Assembly (NCBI RefSeq): GCF_017591425.1
Contig: NW_024465434.1
Span: forward strand, 744,001 to 808,000
Direction of reading: 5' to 3'
Length of the DNA stretch: 64,000 nt
Origin: Ochotona curzoniae
Taxonomy: Eukaryota; Chordata; Mammalia; Lagomorpha; Ochotonidae
Below the pieces are notes generated by a model that did no database searches, was not told where the DNA came from, and saw only the letters and a list, made by a program, of their open reading frames with translations. A program made the position numbers and the translations under genes. Shown one piece after another: positions 10,655 to 21,790 of this stretch (within the stretch, counting starts at the first letter, position 1; the number at the start of each line of letters is the position of its first letter).

Positions 10655-10990
10655 TTTTTTTTTTAAGATTTTATTATTTTTATTATTTTTTTATTGGAAA
10701 GGCGGATATACAGAGAGGAGAGACAGAGAGAAAGATCTTCTATCCGATGATTCACTCCCCAAGTGAGTGCAACGGGCCAATACTATGCCGATCCGAAGCC
10801 AGGAGCCTCTTCTGGGTCTCCTACGTGGGTGCAGGTTCCCAAGGCCTTGGGCCATCCTCGACTGCTTTCCCAGGCCACAAGCAGGGAGCTGGAAGGGAAG
10901 CAGGGCTGCCGGGATTAGAACCGGCCCCCATATGGGATCCCGGGCGTGCAAGGCGAGGACCTTTAACCACTTGCGCCACCGCGCCGGGCC
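10655..10990 (-). mobile_element. Young C-SINE with target duplication
   Basis: Flanked by 'cagcttttgtcaa' at 10642-10654 and 10991-11003. The head ends 'caccgcgccgggcc'. It belongs to the CpG-rich, least diverged group. Confidence 0.95.
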
Positions 10991-11052
10991 CAGCTTTTGT
11001 CAAATTTATCTTTAGGCATTTATGTTTGGACATTATGAACAGTATTACTTTA

Positions 11053-11333
11053 GGTCAGCATTTGTGATATAGTTAGTAAAGCATCCCACAGGAATGCTGC
11101 TTTCAGTGCTGGTTGTTTTACTTCCAATCCAGTTCCCTGCTAACGGCTTGGGACAGCACAGAGGATAGTCCAGGTGCATGGGCCCTGGCACCCTGGTGGG
11201 AAACCCACATGAAGCTCCTGGCTATAGTCTGACCCGGCCCTGGCTGATGAGGACATTTGGAGAGTAAACCAGCAGATGGAAAATTCCTCTAATTCTGTCT
11301 TTCAAATAAACCTTTTTTTTTAAAAAAAAAAAA
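11053..11333 (+). mobile_element. Old C-SINE
   Basis: Body 'cagttccctgctaacggc', 'gtgggaaacccac' and 'aaaccagcagatggaaaatt', then 'tgtctttcaaataaacc' and an A run. It is an older subtype with the CAAATAAA tail. Confidence 0.75.
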
Positions 11334-11583
11334 TCTTCTCATTTATCTTTCCAATATTTACTATGTGCTCTTACATATACACACTTTGTTCACCTGTACA
11401 CTGATTTTGTTCTTGCAAACCTGCTAAACTCTTAATCAGTTCTATATGTATAGGTGCACTGGATTTTCTACATTTACGATCATATGTACAAATAATCAAT
11501 TTTACTTTTTCCCATGTATGAATGTTGTTTTCCCCTTTGCCTTATCCCACCAGCTAATATCTCCAGTAAATACTGAACAGAAG
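11334..11583 (-). mobile_element. Antisense L1 ORF2 fragment, left part
   Basis: T-rich L1 text up to a SINE insertion point. It continues after the SINEs at 12295, where the joined sequence matches the L1 segment reading 'agaagtgatgagagaagcca' in other mammals. Confidence 0.5.
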
Positions 11584-11908
11584 GATCTGGTGCTGTGGCC
11601 TAGCGACTAAAGTCCTCACCTTGAATGAGCTGGGTTCCCATACCAGTGCTGGTTCTAATCTGTGCAACTCCGCTTCCCATCCAGCTCCCTGCTTGTGACC
11701 TGGGAAAGCAGTTGAGGACAACCCAAAGCCTTGGGACCCTGCACCTGTGTGGGAGACCCGGAAGTAGCTCCTGCCTCCTGGCTTCGGATCAGCATAGCAC
11801 TGGCTATTGCAGTCACTTGGGGAGAGAATCACTGGATGGAAGGTCTTCCTCTCTGTCTCTCTTCCTTTCTGTCTCTGTGACTTTCCAATAAAAATAAATA
11901 AATCTTGG
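11584..11908 (+). mobile_element. C-SINE, first of a tandem pair
   Basis: Starts 'gatctggtgctgtggcc' and ends with 'aataaaaataaataaatctt' immediately before the next head. With its partner it is bracketed by an imperfect repeat, 'tactgaacagaag' (11571-11583) and 'tactgagcataag' (12282-12294). Confidence 0.88.
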
Positions 11909-12281
11909 GCCCGGCAGTGTGGCCTAGCAGCTAAAGTCCTCGCCTTGAACGCACCAGGATCCCATATGGGGGCCAGTTCTAATCCCGGCAGCTCCACTTC
12001 CCATCAAGCTCCCTGCTTGGGGCCTGGGAAATCAGTCGAGGACGGCCCAAAGCCTTGGGACCCTGCACCTGTGTGGGATACCCGGAAGAGGTTCCTGGAT
12101 CCTGGCTTTGAATTGGCATAGCACCGGCTGTTGCGCTCACTTGGGGAGTGAATCATCAGATGGAAGATCTTCCTCTCTGTCTTTCCTCCTCTCTGTATAT
12201 CTGACTTTGTAATGAAAATAAGATAAATCTAAAATTTAATTAATTAATTAAAAAATCAATAAATCTTTAATTTAAAAAAAC
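11909..12281 (+). mobile_element. C-SINE, second of a tandem pair
   Basis: The head 'gggcccggcagtgtgg' sits exactly at the end of the first copy's A-rich tail. Its own tail is an ATTA-type run (12230-12260). Insertion into the A tail of the older copy explains the arrangement. Confidence 0.9.
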
Positions 12282-12294
12282 TACTGAGCATAAG

Positions 12295-12780
12295 TGATGA
12301 GATAAGCCATCCTTGCCTTGGTTCTGGATGTGAAGGTAAAACCATTTAGTCTATCTCTATGAAGTATGGTGTCACCTGTAGAATTTTTGGTAGCTGATCT
12401 TCATCAGTGTAAGGAAAATTCCCTTTTAATTCTTTACCTTCTGAGGTTTTCTATCATTAATGGGTGGTGAATGCTGCCAAAAAACTTCACTACATGTAAA
12501 CGATCATGTAAGTTTTCTTTGTTCAAGTGGCATTATGAACTAGATTGATTTTTCAATGTTAAGTCAATCTTGGAGTCTTTATATTTCTTAACATTAAAAC
12601 CCATTTGTTCATGGTATATTGTCCCTTGTACAGGAAGCAAATATTTTGTTTGTGTCTATGTCCAAGAAACACACTTCAGTTTACTTGGTAATTTTGTATT
12701 TGCCTTTAATAAAACAGTAATGTTGGTCTCATGAAATGAGCTGAAAACTGTTCTCTTTCTCCTCTTTTTAATTAACTAAT
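12295..12780 (-). mobile_element. Antisense L1 ORF2 fragment, right part
   Basis: Continues the L1 from 11583: 'gccatccttgccttggttct', 'gatcatgtaagttttctttg' and related phrases follow L1 antisense order. No open frame survives. Confidence 0.6.
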
Positions 12781-12784
12781 TGCA

Positions 12785-13045
12785 TGTTTAAAAGGCAGAC
12801 TAGAGAGGTAGAGGGAGAAGAGAAAGAAGAGAAAGAGACACGTCTCACCACTGGGCACTCCCCCAATGCCAGCCACAGCCAGGACTGGACAGAGGGAGTC
12901 TCACACGTAGAAGACAGGGGTTCCACTACCTGAGCCATCACTCAATGCTCCTAGGCTACATATTAGCAGGCACGCTGATACAAGAAACGGAGCCAGGATG
13001 TAAACGTGCAATACCCAATAAAGGAACGCAGGCATCCATTAACCA
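12785..13045 (-). mobile_element. Old C-SINE
   Basis: Purine-rich 'gagagaggtagagggagaag' tail complement, then 'ccagccacagccaggactgg' and 'gcaggcatccattaacc'. Diverged. Confidence 0.6.
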
Positions 13046-14880
13046 CCACACAAAACACCTGTCACTTAACGCAACTGTTATACACTTGTGACTTTCCATT
13101 AGAATTTTTTCCTAAAGCATTCGGCTGTCTCATAATCCATGAATTCTGATCTCTGGCTCTTTAACTTGGTAAGAACACTGTTCTGTACCTGCAGGGAAAA
13201 AGCTGGGATGGGCAAGTGACTGAAGAATTCACACTGTTCATTTTCCTTTATGCAGGTGTCAAAATTCTGCAATGCAGTTGTGATCAATGTCTAAAAGCAT
13301 TCAGTAAATTTGAATGTTATTCTCAGCTTAATGTTACATAGGGGTTTTTTTTGTTTTTTTTTTTTTTTTTTAGTTAAAGAGTTTACTGTCAAGATAAAAA
13401 AGCTAATAGAGAAACAGGCCTAGTGAGGACCTACAACAAAGCTGACCTTCCTTCAGAAATCTTAGTGGACCTGGTTTCAAAAAATAAGAACACAACCAAG
13501 GCAGTACAGAAAGATAGTAGTGAGACATTTCAGTGATAGTTTTCCCACAGAGACACCTACTTAAACAACTATTCATACACTAAACCATTTGCACAAGATG
13601 TAAGAGAAACCAAGTGATAGTAAAGTATCTTGTTTGATACAAAAAAATTACGCTAAAGGCAGAAAGAGAAGAGTTGTTTGTGACAACCCTCTCCCAGCTC
13701 CAGTGTTTTGGAGAGACATACTTCGTACCTCCCACTGAAGGGAGGGAGAGAGAATGAAGTCCAGAATTCACAGCTGAAACCTAACATCAGGCCCTCTACA
13801 GTCAACTCACTGCTGGACAGGCCCCTGCCCCCTGACCAGTACCAACAGATTAAGATTTTGTATATTTCTTTAGCCAAGGGCTCTGCCTCCATCAACACTT
13901 CCTAATCTCTGGCAAAGTCAGTCCAAAACTAAGTCCACTCAAATCAAGCATTGGGAAGATTCTAACAAGAACGTTTCCAGTGCCTGAAGATGTCAACTGT
14001 GAGCTTGTCTCTGCTTCTAATGGAGCTTCATGGCCCCAGCTAATCAAACTTATTTCCCATCCAGAATCACCTGTGGATGATGGCAGCAGAAATGGGCTAT
14101 GAGTCCACCTCAGCAGAAGGCAGTCCATAACAAATATGGGCCTTGGCTCTACTGCCATACTATGCTACTTTCAACAGGTTGTGGGTTCCATGAGTAATCT
14201 AGCACTGGAGCACTATAGCACTGGTGGCCAGAGGACTGACCACTTCACTTCTTCTATAACCCCAGAAAATATGACATGAAGAGTAACTATATACTTGGAG
14301 GAATAGAAAGGAGGTAGTTAAGTGAGAACACAGGGCTGGTCCCTACAAATGAGGCCAAGGGGCAGGGAGAATCTAATGATGGCTAGCCAGAGTTTGGTGT
14401 CTATGGATGAGGGAGCTATCCCTAGGCCAGTCGTAGAAATAGGCCTATATGGATGAAACATCCCTTTTCACACACTTCCTCAGCCCATACCAAACAATGC
14501 AACAACCGCAGATTCTGAACAAACGCGGGCTGGTTTTGAAAACGCAACAAACCAATAAAGGACTCATGGCAAATCTCAATTTAGGGGGCCATCTAAGCCT
14601 TAAATAGGTAAGTGTCCATAAGCTCAGAGAAAACAACCAGAATGCTTAGAATTTTTTCTAGGAAGAGGTGCAAACAAAACCAGATTTTGATAATTGGGAA
14701 AAACAGAGGATCCTCTAATGACTGGAAGCAATAAAACATCAACATGCACTGGAAAAATCCCTCATTTAACAAACAAAATGAGGTGCCAGAAAGCAAACAT
14801 CATCTGCAAATTTTCAATGAAAAACTCAATACAGCTACTGTAAATTAAAACTTAACAAGCCTAAAAAAAAAAACAGGGAA
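13046..14880. other. Mostly unassigned sequence
   Basis: A pure T run at about 13345-13371 is the only simple feature. Several frames of 60-88 codons on both strands (13099, 13653, 13892, 14445) show no known motif. The right part may be the 5' side of the old L1 fragment that follows. Confidence 0.45.
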
Positions 14881-15344
14881 ATAATTCAATATAACAGAGA
14901 CCACACAGAGAGATGACAGTAACTTTTACAAGTCAAGAAGAAATCTTTGAGCTGAAAAGTACCCTAAATGAAACTAAGAACACAACAGAACTGAACAAAC
15001 AGAAGAAAGAATTTAGTGAGCCTGAAGATACCTGAAAATATACAGGCAAGAATAAAAATAAAAACGAATGAAGAAAGTTAATGCAAATTTCTGGACAGCA
15101 TTAAAAGAGCAAATATTCAAGTTCCTTGAGTTAAAAAGAGACTTAAGGCAAAAGCAGGATAAGTGAGCACATTCGAAGAGCTATAACCAGAAAACTTCCC
15201 AAATTTAAGAAAGATACAACTATCCACATACAGGAAGACCACAGGTCCCTAGATAGCTTAAACTCAACCAATTCTAGCACAATAAACAAAATCAAGCTCC
15301 GTAAGGTTAAAGACAAAGACCAGTAAGAGAAAATAAGTTCCAGG
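14881..15344 (+). mobile_element. HAL1/L1M-like ORF1 fragment
   Basis: Phrases such as 'tttgagctgaaaagtaccct', 'gacagcattaaaagagcaaa', 'aaaacttcccaaatttaag' and 'ttaaagacaaagacca' occur in the order of ancient L1/HAL1 ORF1 (coiled coil then RRM). Stops interrupt the frame. A C-SINE ends it. Confidence 0.6.
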
Positions 15345-15655
15345 ATCAGGTGAAGTAACTTAGTGGCTGAAGTCCTCACCCTGCATGCGCCAGATGGGCG
15401 TCAGTTCTAATCACAGCAGCTCTGATTCCCATGCAGCTCCCTGCCTGAGGCCTGAGAAAGCAGCAGAGTGCAACCCAAAGCCTTGGGACCCTAAACCTGC
15501 ATGGGAGACCCGGAAGAATTTGCTGGCTCCTGGATTCGGATCAACTCACTTGGGGAGTGAATCAATGCACAGAAGATCTTCCTCTCTATCTCTCCTCTCT
15601 GTATATCTGACTTTCCAATAAAAATAAAATAAATTAAAAAAAAATAAATGTCTTA
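15345..15655 (+). mobile_element. C-SINE
   Basis: Lightly rearranged head, a body with 'ctccctgcctgaggcctgag', and a tail 'aataaaaataaaataaatta'. The segment between 'ggattcggatcaa' and 'ctcacttggggag' is shorter than normal. Confidence 0.85.
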
Positions 15656-15709
15656 AAAATGTAACTAGACAATATGTACTAAAATGGTAGCTGTAAGACT
15701 TTATGTATC

Positions 15710-16049
15710 GGGCCCGGCAGCGTGGCCAGCAGCTAAAGTCCTCATCTTGAACACACCAGGATCCCATATGGGTGCCAGTTCTAATCCCGGCAGCTCCACT
15801 TCCATCCAGCTCCCTGCTTGGGGCCTGGGAAATCAGTTGAGGATGGTTCAAAGGCTTGGGACCCTGCACCTGTGTGGGATACCCAGAAGAAGTTCCTGGA
15901 TCCTGGCTTTGGATCAGCATAGCATTGGCTGTTGCGCTCACTTGGGGAGAGAATCATTGGATGGAAGATCTTCCTCTCTGTTTCTCCTCCTCTCTGTATA
16001 TCTGACTTTGCAATAAATAAATAAATCTTTAATAAAAAAATAATAAAAC
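15710..16049 (+). mobile_element. C-SINE with target duplication
   Basis: Flanked by 'actttatgtatc' at 15698-15709 and 16050-16061. Full length, of the 'ttgaacacaccaggatcc' head subtype. Confidence 0.95.
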
Positions 16050-16173
16050 ACTTTATGTATCAATAATTACCTTAAAGCAAATATATTACATTCTTCAATC
16101 AAAAGATAGGGGAAGGGCATTATGGCATAGTGAGGACACAGCTACAAGGCAAACATAAAAAAAAAAATGCACA

Positions 16174-16493
16174 GGGCCCGGCGCAGTGGCGCAAGTGGTT
16201 AAAGGTCCTTGCCTTGCACGCCTGGGATCCCATATGGGCGCCAGTTCTAATCCTGGCAGCCCCGCTTCCCTTCCAGCTCCCTGCCTGTGGCCTGGGAAGG
16301 CAGTCGAGGATGGCCCAAGGCTTTGGGAGCCTGCGCCCGCGTGGGAGCACAGAAGAGGCTCCTGGCTCCGGATCGGCATAGCATCGACCGTTGCGTTCAC
16401 TTGGGGAGTGAATCATCAGACGGAAGATCTTCCTCTCTGTCTCTCCTCTCTGTATATCCGCCTTTCCAATGAAAAAATAATAAAAATAAATCT
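16174..16493 (+). mobile_element. Young C-SINE with target duplication
   Basis: The head 'ggcccggcgcagtggcgcaa' follows 'aaaaaaatgcac', and the same word follows the tail (to about 16507). It is CpG-rich and little diverged. Confidence 0.93.
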
Positions 16494-16854
16494 TTAAAAA
16501 AAATGCACGTCTTGATTCCTGCATATTCCAATTCTGACCTAGCTTTTTTTACTGTCCGGCAGAAGTTGTACAAGGACTTGGGCTCACCCACATGGGAGAC
16601 CTAGAGTGAATTAGTGAATGGAGGAGTTCTCTCTCCTGCCTGCTCTTCCTTATAAGTCCTAAATACCTCCCAGCCTAGAACAGCACTTTAAAGAGAGTTA
16701 AGTATCAATAAATACCTTGAGTTAATGACTTCTCTAGTTTTCTTCAGATCCTAATCATTTTTTCCTATAATTTTGCTTCATCATTTAGCAACTTACGGTG
16801 ATTTCCAACTTGCAGTTCAACCCAAGCAGGTTCTAATCTGCTGATGACCTAACA

Positions 16855-17015
16855 ATCTTTATAAACCAGAACTCTACAGTGCCTTCCTGGAACTTCCAAT
16901 GGTTTCCCACCAACTACGGAACAAATCCCATTTCCTGAACCTGACATTCCAGCTTAGGTTCCCCAATTTTTATTCTCCCAGTCCACTTCCTCATCACCTT
17001 CTAATCTTTACACAA
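16855..17015 (+). mobile_element. L2 LINE fragment
   Basis: 'ttccaatggtttcccacca', 'acaaatcccatttcctgaac' and 'ttccagcttaggttcccc' follow the familiar L2 3' region (CCAATGGCTCCCCATC...). Ancient and diverged. Confidence 0.55.
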
Positions 17016-17168
17016 CACAGATCAGATGACGGATTGGGGAAGACAAAAAGGCCAATTAGACGTACACTATAAAATTCAAGAAGTAGACACTGTCCTTCGA
17101 GTGGACAGGAGGATGAGCAAAAGCCCACAGTCGAGAGATTAAAGCAGTTTTGAAAAACCACAGGTACT

Positions 17169-17503
17169 GGGCCCAGCGTGGTAGCCTAGGGCTAAAGTCC
17201 TCACCTTGCGAGCACTGGGATTCCATATCTGCTTCAGTTCCAATCCCTGCGGTCCCACTTTCCATCCCGCTCCCTGCTTGTGGCCTGGGAAAACAGTTGA
17301 GGATGGCCCAAAGCCTTGGGACCCTGCACCTGCGTGGGAGACCCAGAGGAGGCTTCTGGCTCCTGGCTTCAGATTGGCTCGGCTCTAAACGTTGCGGCCA
17401 CTTGGTGAGTGAATCATCAGACAGAGGATCTTCCTCTCTGTATATCTGACTCTGCATATGTGACTTTCCAATAAAAATAAATAAATCTTTTAAAAAAAAA
17501 AGC
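17169..17503 (+). mobile_element. C-SINE with target duplication
   Basis: Flanked by 'ccacaggtact' at 17158-17168 and 17504-17514. The tail shows a small duplication of 'tatatctgac/tatgtgac'. Confidence 0.92.
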
Positions 17504-17749
17504 CCACAGGTACTACAGTACTACTGAAATTCAACATAAAAGAGTAAGGGGAAAGATGAAGTCAAGTAGACACAAAAACTTTTAAAGCCATGTATAACTT
17601 GTATGCAGAACATATCTTCCATTAACTTCTTGAAGGCTCATTAAGTGCATATAGATTTCAAATTGTTTTACAGCAAAATAAACTCACTTTCACATTCTAT
17701 ATTCCACAAAATTTTTGAAATATCCATGTACTTCCTGTCTTTTTTAAAA

Positions 17750-17882
17750 ATTTACGTTATTTGAGAAGGGTTACAAAGAGAGAGAGACAGAGAGAGCAAT
17801 CATCCATCCACTCGTTTACTCCCCAAATGGCCACAAATACCCAAAGCAGGGCCAGTCTGAAAATGGGAGCCAGAAGCTTTAA
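17750..17882 (-). mobile_element. Old C-SINE, outer part (tail side)
   Basis: 'gagagagagacagagagag' and 'actccccaaatggccacaaa', then the copy breaks off at 17882, where a younger SINE begins. It resumes at 18192. Confidence 0.65.
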
Positions 17883-18191
17883 CAAAAATAATAATACTAA
17901 ACTTTTTATTGGAAAAGCAGATTTACAAAGAGAAGGAGAAACAAAAAGATCTTCAGTTAGCTGGTCCATTGCCCATGTGGCCACAAGGCTAAAGCTGAGC
18001 CAATTCAAAGCCAGGAGCATCTCCCATGTGGATGCAGAGCTTCAAGCCTTTGGGCCATCCTCTACTGCTTTCCCAGGTCAGAAGCAGGGAGCTGGATGGG
18101 AAGCAGAGCAGCCAGGACATGAACCTGCTCCTATATTGGGATTCCAGCACTTGGAAGGTAAGGACTAATCAATTGGGCCATCACAAAAGGC
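17883..18191 (-). mobile_element. C-SINE nested in an older C-SINE
   Basis: Complete antisense copy from 'actttttattggaaaagcag' to 'gggccatcacaaaaggccca'. The flanking text joins into a single older SINE when it is removed. Confidence 0.75.
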
Positions 18192-18335
18192 CCAGATTCT
18201 TACAGGTCTCCCACTTTCTCAGGCCATGAGGAGGGAGCTGGGTTGTTAAGCGGAACAGCTAGGATATAAACTATATGGGATGCTGGCACCACAGGCAGAA
18301 GATCAGCCTACCATGCCACCATGACAGTCCCTATT
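18192..18335 (-). mobile_element. Old C-SINE, outer part (head side)
   Basis: Continues the SINE from 17882 with 'caggtctcccactttctcag', 'atgggatgctggcacc' and 'ccatgccaccatgacagtcc'. Confidence 0.6.
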
Positions 18336-18378
18336 TCCTAACTTCAATTTTTCAATCAGATTAAACTTTTTTTTACTT

Positions 18379-18645
18379 CAGGGGCAGGCATTTGGCAAAC
18401 TAATTAAGACACTGCCTAGGACCCATACCAGATACACTGGAATAACTCCAGCTACTCCATGTCTGATAAAACTCTGTAATAATGTGTACCCTAGGAGGCA
18501 GCAGATGATGGCTCAGGACTCCAGCCCCTGCCCCCACATGTCAGAGCCAGCCTCTACATTTCTGCTTTAGCAAGGCTCAGCTCTGGATGCTGAGTGAACC
18601 AACAGATGGATTATCCCAGTCTCTCAAAAAGAGCAGGAAAAAAAT
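18379..18645 (+). mobile_element. Old C-SINE
   Basis: Diverged copy: 'ggggcaggcatttggc' head, 'ctccagctactccatgtctg', 'gaaccaacagatggattat', then a short A-rich end. Confidence 0.65.
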
Positions 18646-18769
18646 GTTTAGGGATTTATACTAGGTGGTCATAAATCATAATTACCTCTACCTGTATCAA
18701 GACCTACTTTTATAACAGTATGTTTAGTAAAAATCAAGCAAATTTAAAATAAAATTATTTAAGTATTTA

Positions 18770-19052
18770 ATTTAATTTGATTAATCTAATTCAGTTACAG
18801 AAAGGACAGAGAGACCTTCCATCTGTCAGTTCACTCTCCAAAAGCTCCAACAGCCTGAACTGGGTCAATCCGAAGCCAGGAGCCTCCCTGGGGTCTCCCA
18901 AGGGGGTCCAAGGGCCTGGGTCATCCTCTACTCCCCTCCCAAACCACAAGTAGGGAGCTGGATTGGACATGGAGCAGCTAGGAAAGGATACCCATATTTG
19001 CCAGCACTACAAAGCTTGCGGATTTACCCTGTGAGCCACTGTACCGCCCCCT
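18770..19052 (-). mobile_element. C-SINE, diverged
   Basis: Tail complement with 'acagaaaggacagagagac', body 'cggagccaggagcc'-like text and the head 'gagccactgtaccgcccc'. Confidence 0.75.
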
Positions 19053-20294
19053 CCCTATGCCCAGCAATAAATTTTTAACACATCCACCTCACTCAGCAGG
19101 TAACACATTATTTTTAAACACTAGTTTATAATGAAAGTATTTTGTCTCCAAAGAAGGTTAATCATTTTGAATTCTATGACAATCCAAATGTTACTAAGGA
19201 ACAGGAAGAACTGCCACGCCTTGTTCGACGGACCTTGAAGCCAAGGGCTGCATCTTGTTCAAGGAGCTCACCTAACGAATAGTTTCCTGGTTTCTGTGCT
19301 GCCTTCTTCCCATCCCCTACACAACGTCTCAGGAAGCTGTGTATATGACATCTTCCATCCTTTAAAAAATAGATTAAGATGACTAGTAATTAGCTTCACT
19401 GCTTGACAGACACAGATCTACTCACCTAGAAAACAGCCTCCATTCCCTCACCATCACCACCACTTTGCCTTATTAGTGACTAAAAGCTCTGCTTAACGTA
19501 TTTTTGAACCTTAAAAAAGACTTAAATGTACATTTCTATAAACCAACTAAAGTGACATTGCATCCAGTTTTGGAAGGGAGGCTACTCTGGCATTATCCAG
19601 ATGGCTCCAATTTACAACCAAGTTTAGAAATCCTAGAGGAATTAATTTACAGACTTAATTTCATAAAATATGAAATCAGCACTTCTCATAGGTCACCGAG
19701 CTCTTAAAGGCCGTAAATACAGTCAATGATATCACACTTGCGTTTTTAAAACCACTCCCTTCAACATAAAGCACAGACAGGCAGAGCCATGACAGAACAG
19801 AAAACAGGGACGGAGAGGAAGCACACTACCACAGGGCGTGCACCGTGTGTTGTAAAAGCAAACAACAAACTTAATTTTTCAAGAGTCAAAGCAGAACAGA
19901 AAATGTGAGCAATGGAAAAGTGAGCTTACACGGTTCACCAATGGTAGCAATTTTCCACTATAATTTCATTTTCTTTCTTCTTGAACTTCAGATACATAAA
20001 CACTTGACCATAAATAAAAATGTAAGCCAACTCATTCTAAATGCCTGGAGTCTCACGGATGGTTTTAATGAAGTCTAGCAGAGATCAGCCACAACAAGGG
20101 TCTGATGTAAAGAAAACGTAAAGTATCATTAATTTTTTTGACATGGAATAAAAATAACCTTATAAATTAATGTAGAGCCCCAAGATTTTAAAAAGGCAAT
20201 TAAATTCAATATAGAACAAATGTAAATTATGATGATCTAACATAAACACTGTTTACTTTCAGCCACACTAAGCAATCATTAAAATGGGGTTATT
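19053..20294. other. No recognised gene or repeat
   Basis: AT-rich, non-repetitive by eye. The 67-codon frame at 19504-19707 has no recognised similarity. Confidence 0.5.
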
Positions 20295-20583
20295 AGGCCA
20301 GGCACTGTGGTCTAGCAGCTAAAGTCTTCGCCATGAACACACCAGGATCCCATATGGGCGCCGGTTCTAATCCCAGCAGCTCCACTTCCCATCCAGTTCC
20401 CCGCCTGTGGCCTGGAGAAGCAGTCGAGGACAGCCCAAAGCCCTGGGACCCTGCACCCACATGGGAGACATGTAAGAAGCTCCTGGGTCCTGACTTTGGA
20501 TTGGCTCAGCTCCAGCCACTGTGGCTGCTTAGGGAGTGAACCAGCGGACAGGAGATCTTCCTCCCTGTCTCTCCTCTCTGTAT
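20295..20583 (+). mobile_element. C-SINE, interrupted before its tail
   Basis: Head to 'ctctcctctctgtat' is continuous. The remaining tail lies at 20764-20812 after a 175-bp foreign insert. Confidence 0.9.
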
Positions 20584-20758
20584 GGGTCTGAGCCCCACTC
20601 CCAGGGTTAGCCAGCCCCTCCAGCTCTGAACACCTGGCTGGCCAACGGGCATGAGCCTTCAGACCCGAGCCCTGCCACTCAGGACCCCGTTCCTGGGACC
20701 ATTAGTATAAATTTTAAAGCACGTATTTAAGGGGGACAAAATACAGGAACCAAGAGAG
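20584..20758 (-). repeat. Insert homologous to 23.04-23.22 kb, inverted
   Basis: On the minus strand this reads through 'cctgtattttgtcccccttaa', 'gtgctttaaaatttatacta', 'cccgttggccagccaggtg' and 'gggctcagaccc', nearly identical to plus-strand 23041-23222. The word 'tgtat' occurs on both sides (20579-20583 and 20759-20763), which could be a 5-bp target duplication. There is no A tail. Confidence 0.8.
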
Positions 20759-20763
20759 TGTAT

Positions 20764-20812
20764 TAGCCTTTCCAGTAAAAACAAATAAATCTTAAAAAAA
20801 AAAAAAAAAAGA
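20764..20812 (+). mobile_element. C-SINE tail, continuation
   Basis: 'gcctttccagtaaaaacaaa' followed by 'taaatctt' and a 17-A run completes the SINE from 20583. Confidence 0.85.
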
Positions 20813-20862
20813 ATCTCTCTCTCTCTAAATCTGTCTTTCAAATAAAAATAAATCTTTAAGAT
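20813..20862 (+). mobile_element. C-SINE tail fragment, older
   Basis: CT run then 'ctgtctttcaaataaaaata' and 'aatcttt'. Only the 3' end of an older SINE remains, directly beside the younger tail. Confidence 0.6.
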
Positions 20863-20968
20863 AGAGAATGGTTTATTAAAACATTGCACAGTTTTCTTAG
20901 CCTTTGCTTTATCAAAATCCATGCCAACACAATTCTCATGCATATCCTAGGTTAAAAGATAGGCAAAG

Positions 20969-21297
20969 GGGCCCAGTACAATAGTATACCACTTAAGGTC
21001 CTAGCCTTGAACACACCAGGATCTCATACGGATGCCGGTTCCAATCCCGGTGGCCCCACTTCCCATCCAGCTCCCTGCTTGTAGCCTGGGAAAGCAGTCA
21101 AGGACGGCCCAAAGCCTTGGGACTCTGTACCTGTGTGGGAGACCGGGAAGAAGCTGCTGACTCCTGGCCTCAGATTGGCTCAGTTCCAGCCATTGCGGCC
21201 ACTTGGGGAGTGAATCATCGACGGAAGATCCTCCTCTCTATCTCTCCTCTCTGTATATCCGCCTTTCCAGTAAAAAATAAATAAATCTTAAAAAAAA
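20969..21297 (+). mobile_element. C-SINE with target duplication
   Basis: 'aaaagataggcaaag' flanks it at 20954-20968 and 21298-21312 (15 bp, perfect). Full length. Confidence 0.96.
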
Positions 21298-21599
21298 AAA
21301 AGATAGGCAAAGTACAAATTTTACTTCTTAAATGAATCTTATTTTCCACTGAAAATCTACAGAATTATGGTAATTATAAAGCAGTTACAATGGCAAAGAT
21401 AAGCCATGGTTTTCTAGCAATTTGTTGGGGAAAGAAGAACTTGATCTTACTTTCCAAATTAATGGAGAATGTCTCTAATTCTCCTCCGAAAGATCAAACC
21501 TTATTAGATGTCCACAGACATTCTTTCCCAGAACGATAAAAAATCAGTTCATGTGTTGTCAAAATAAACACTCACTACTGATAGCTCTTTCATCTAGTC

Positions 21600-21790
21600 C
21601 ATCTGTCTGCCAGGCATCTAGTGGACTACCTTCCAGGAAATCTATTTCCCATGTCCAAACTGGACCCGTCCTCTTTCCCATCCCAATCCACTCTTCCTTC
21701 ACTGCCAGCCATGTCTCAGCAAATAGGAAGAATAGTACACTCACCTTCCTGCTGCCTTACAAACTTCAGAGTCAGGTTTAACCCTTACCC
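21600..21790 (+). mobile_element. L2 LINE fragment
   Basis: 'cccatgtccaaactggac', 'ccatgtctcagcaaatagg' and 'acaaacttcagagtcaggt' follow the L2 order (CCATGTCCAAAACTGAACTCC, CATCTCAGTAAATGGCA and so on). The frame is not preserved. Confidence 0.55.

Noticed and set aside
11554..11997. 147-codon and similar frames of 100-150 codons recurring across the window with the same protein text
   Set aside because: They are translations of C-SINE copies (recurring phrases such as 'CLWPGKAVEDGPK' or 'FPGHKQGAGWE'), not genes.
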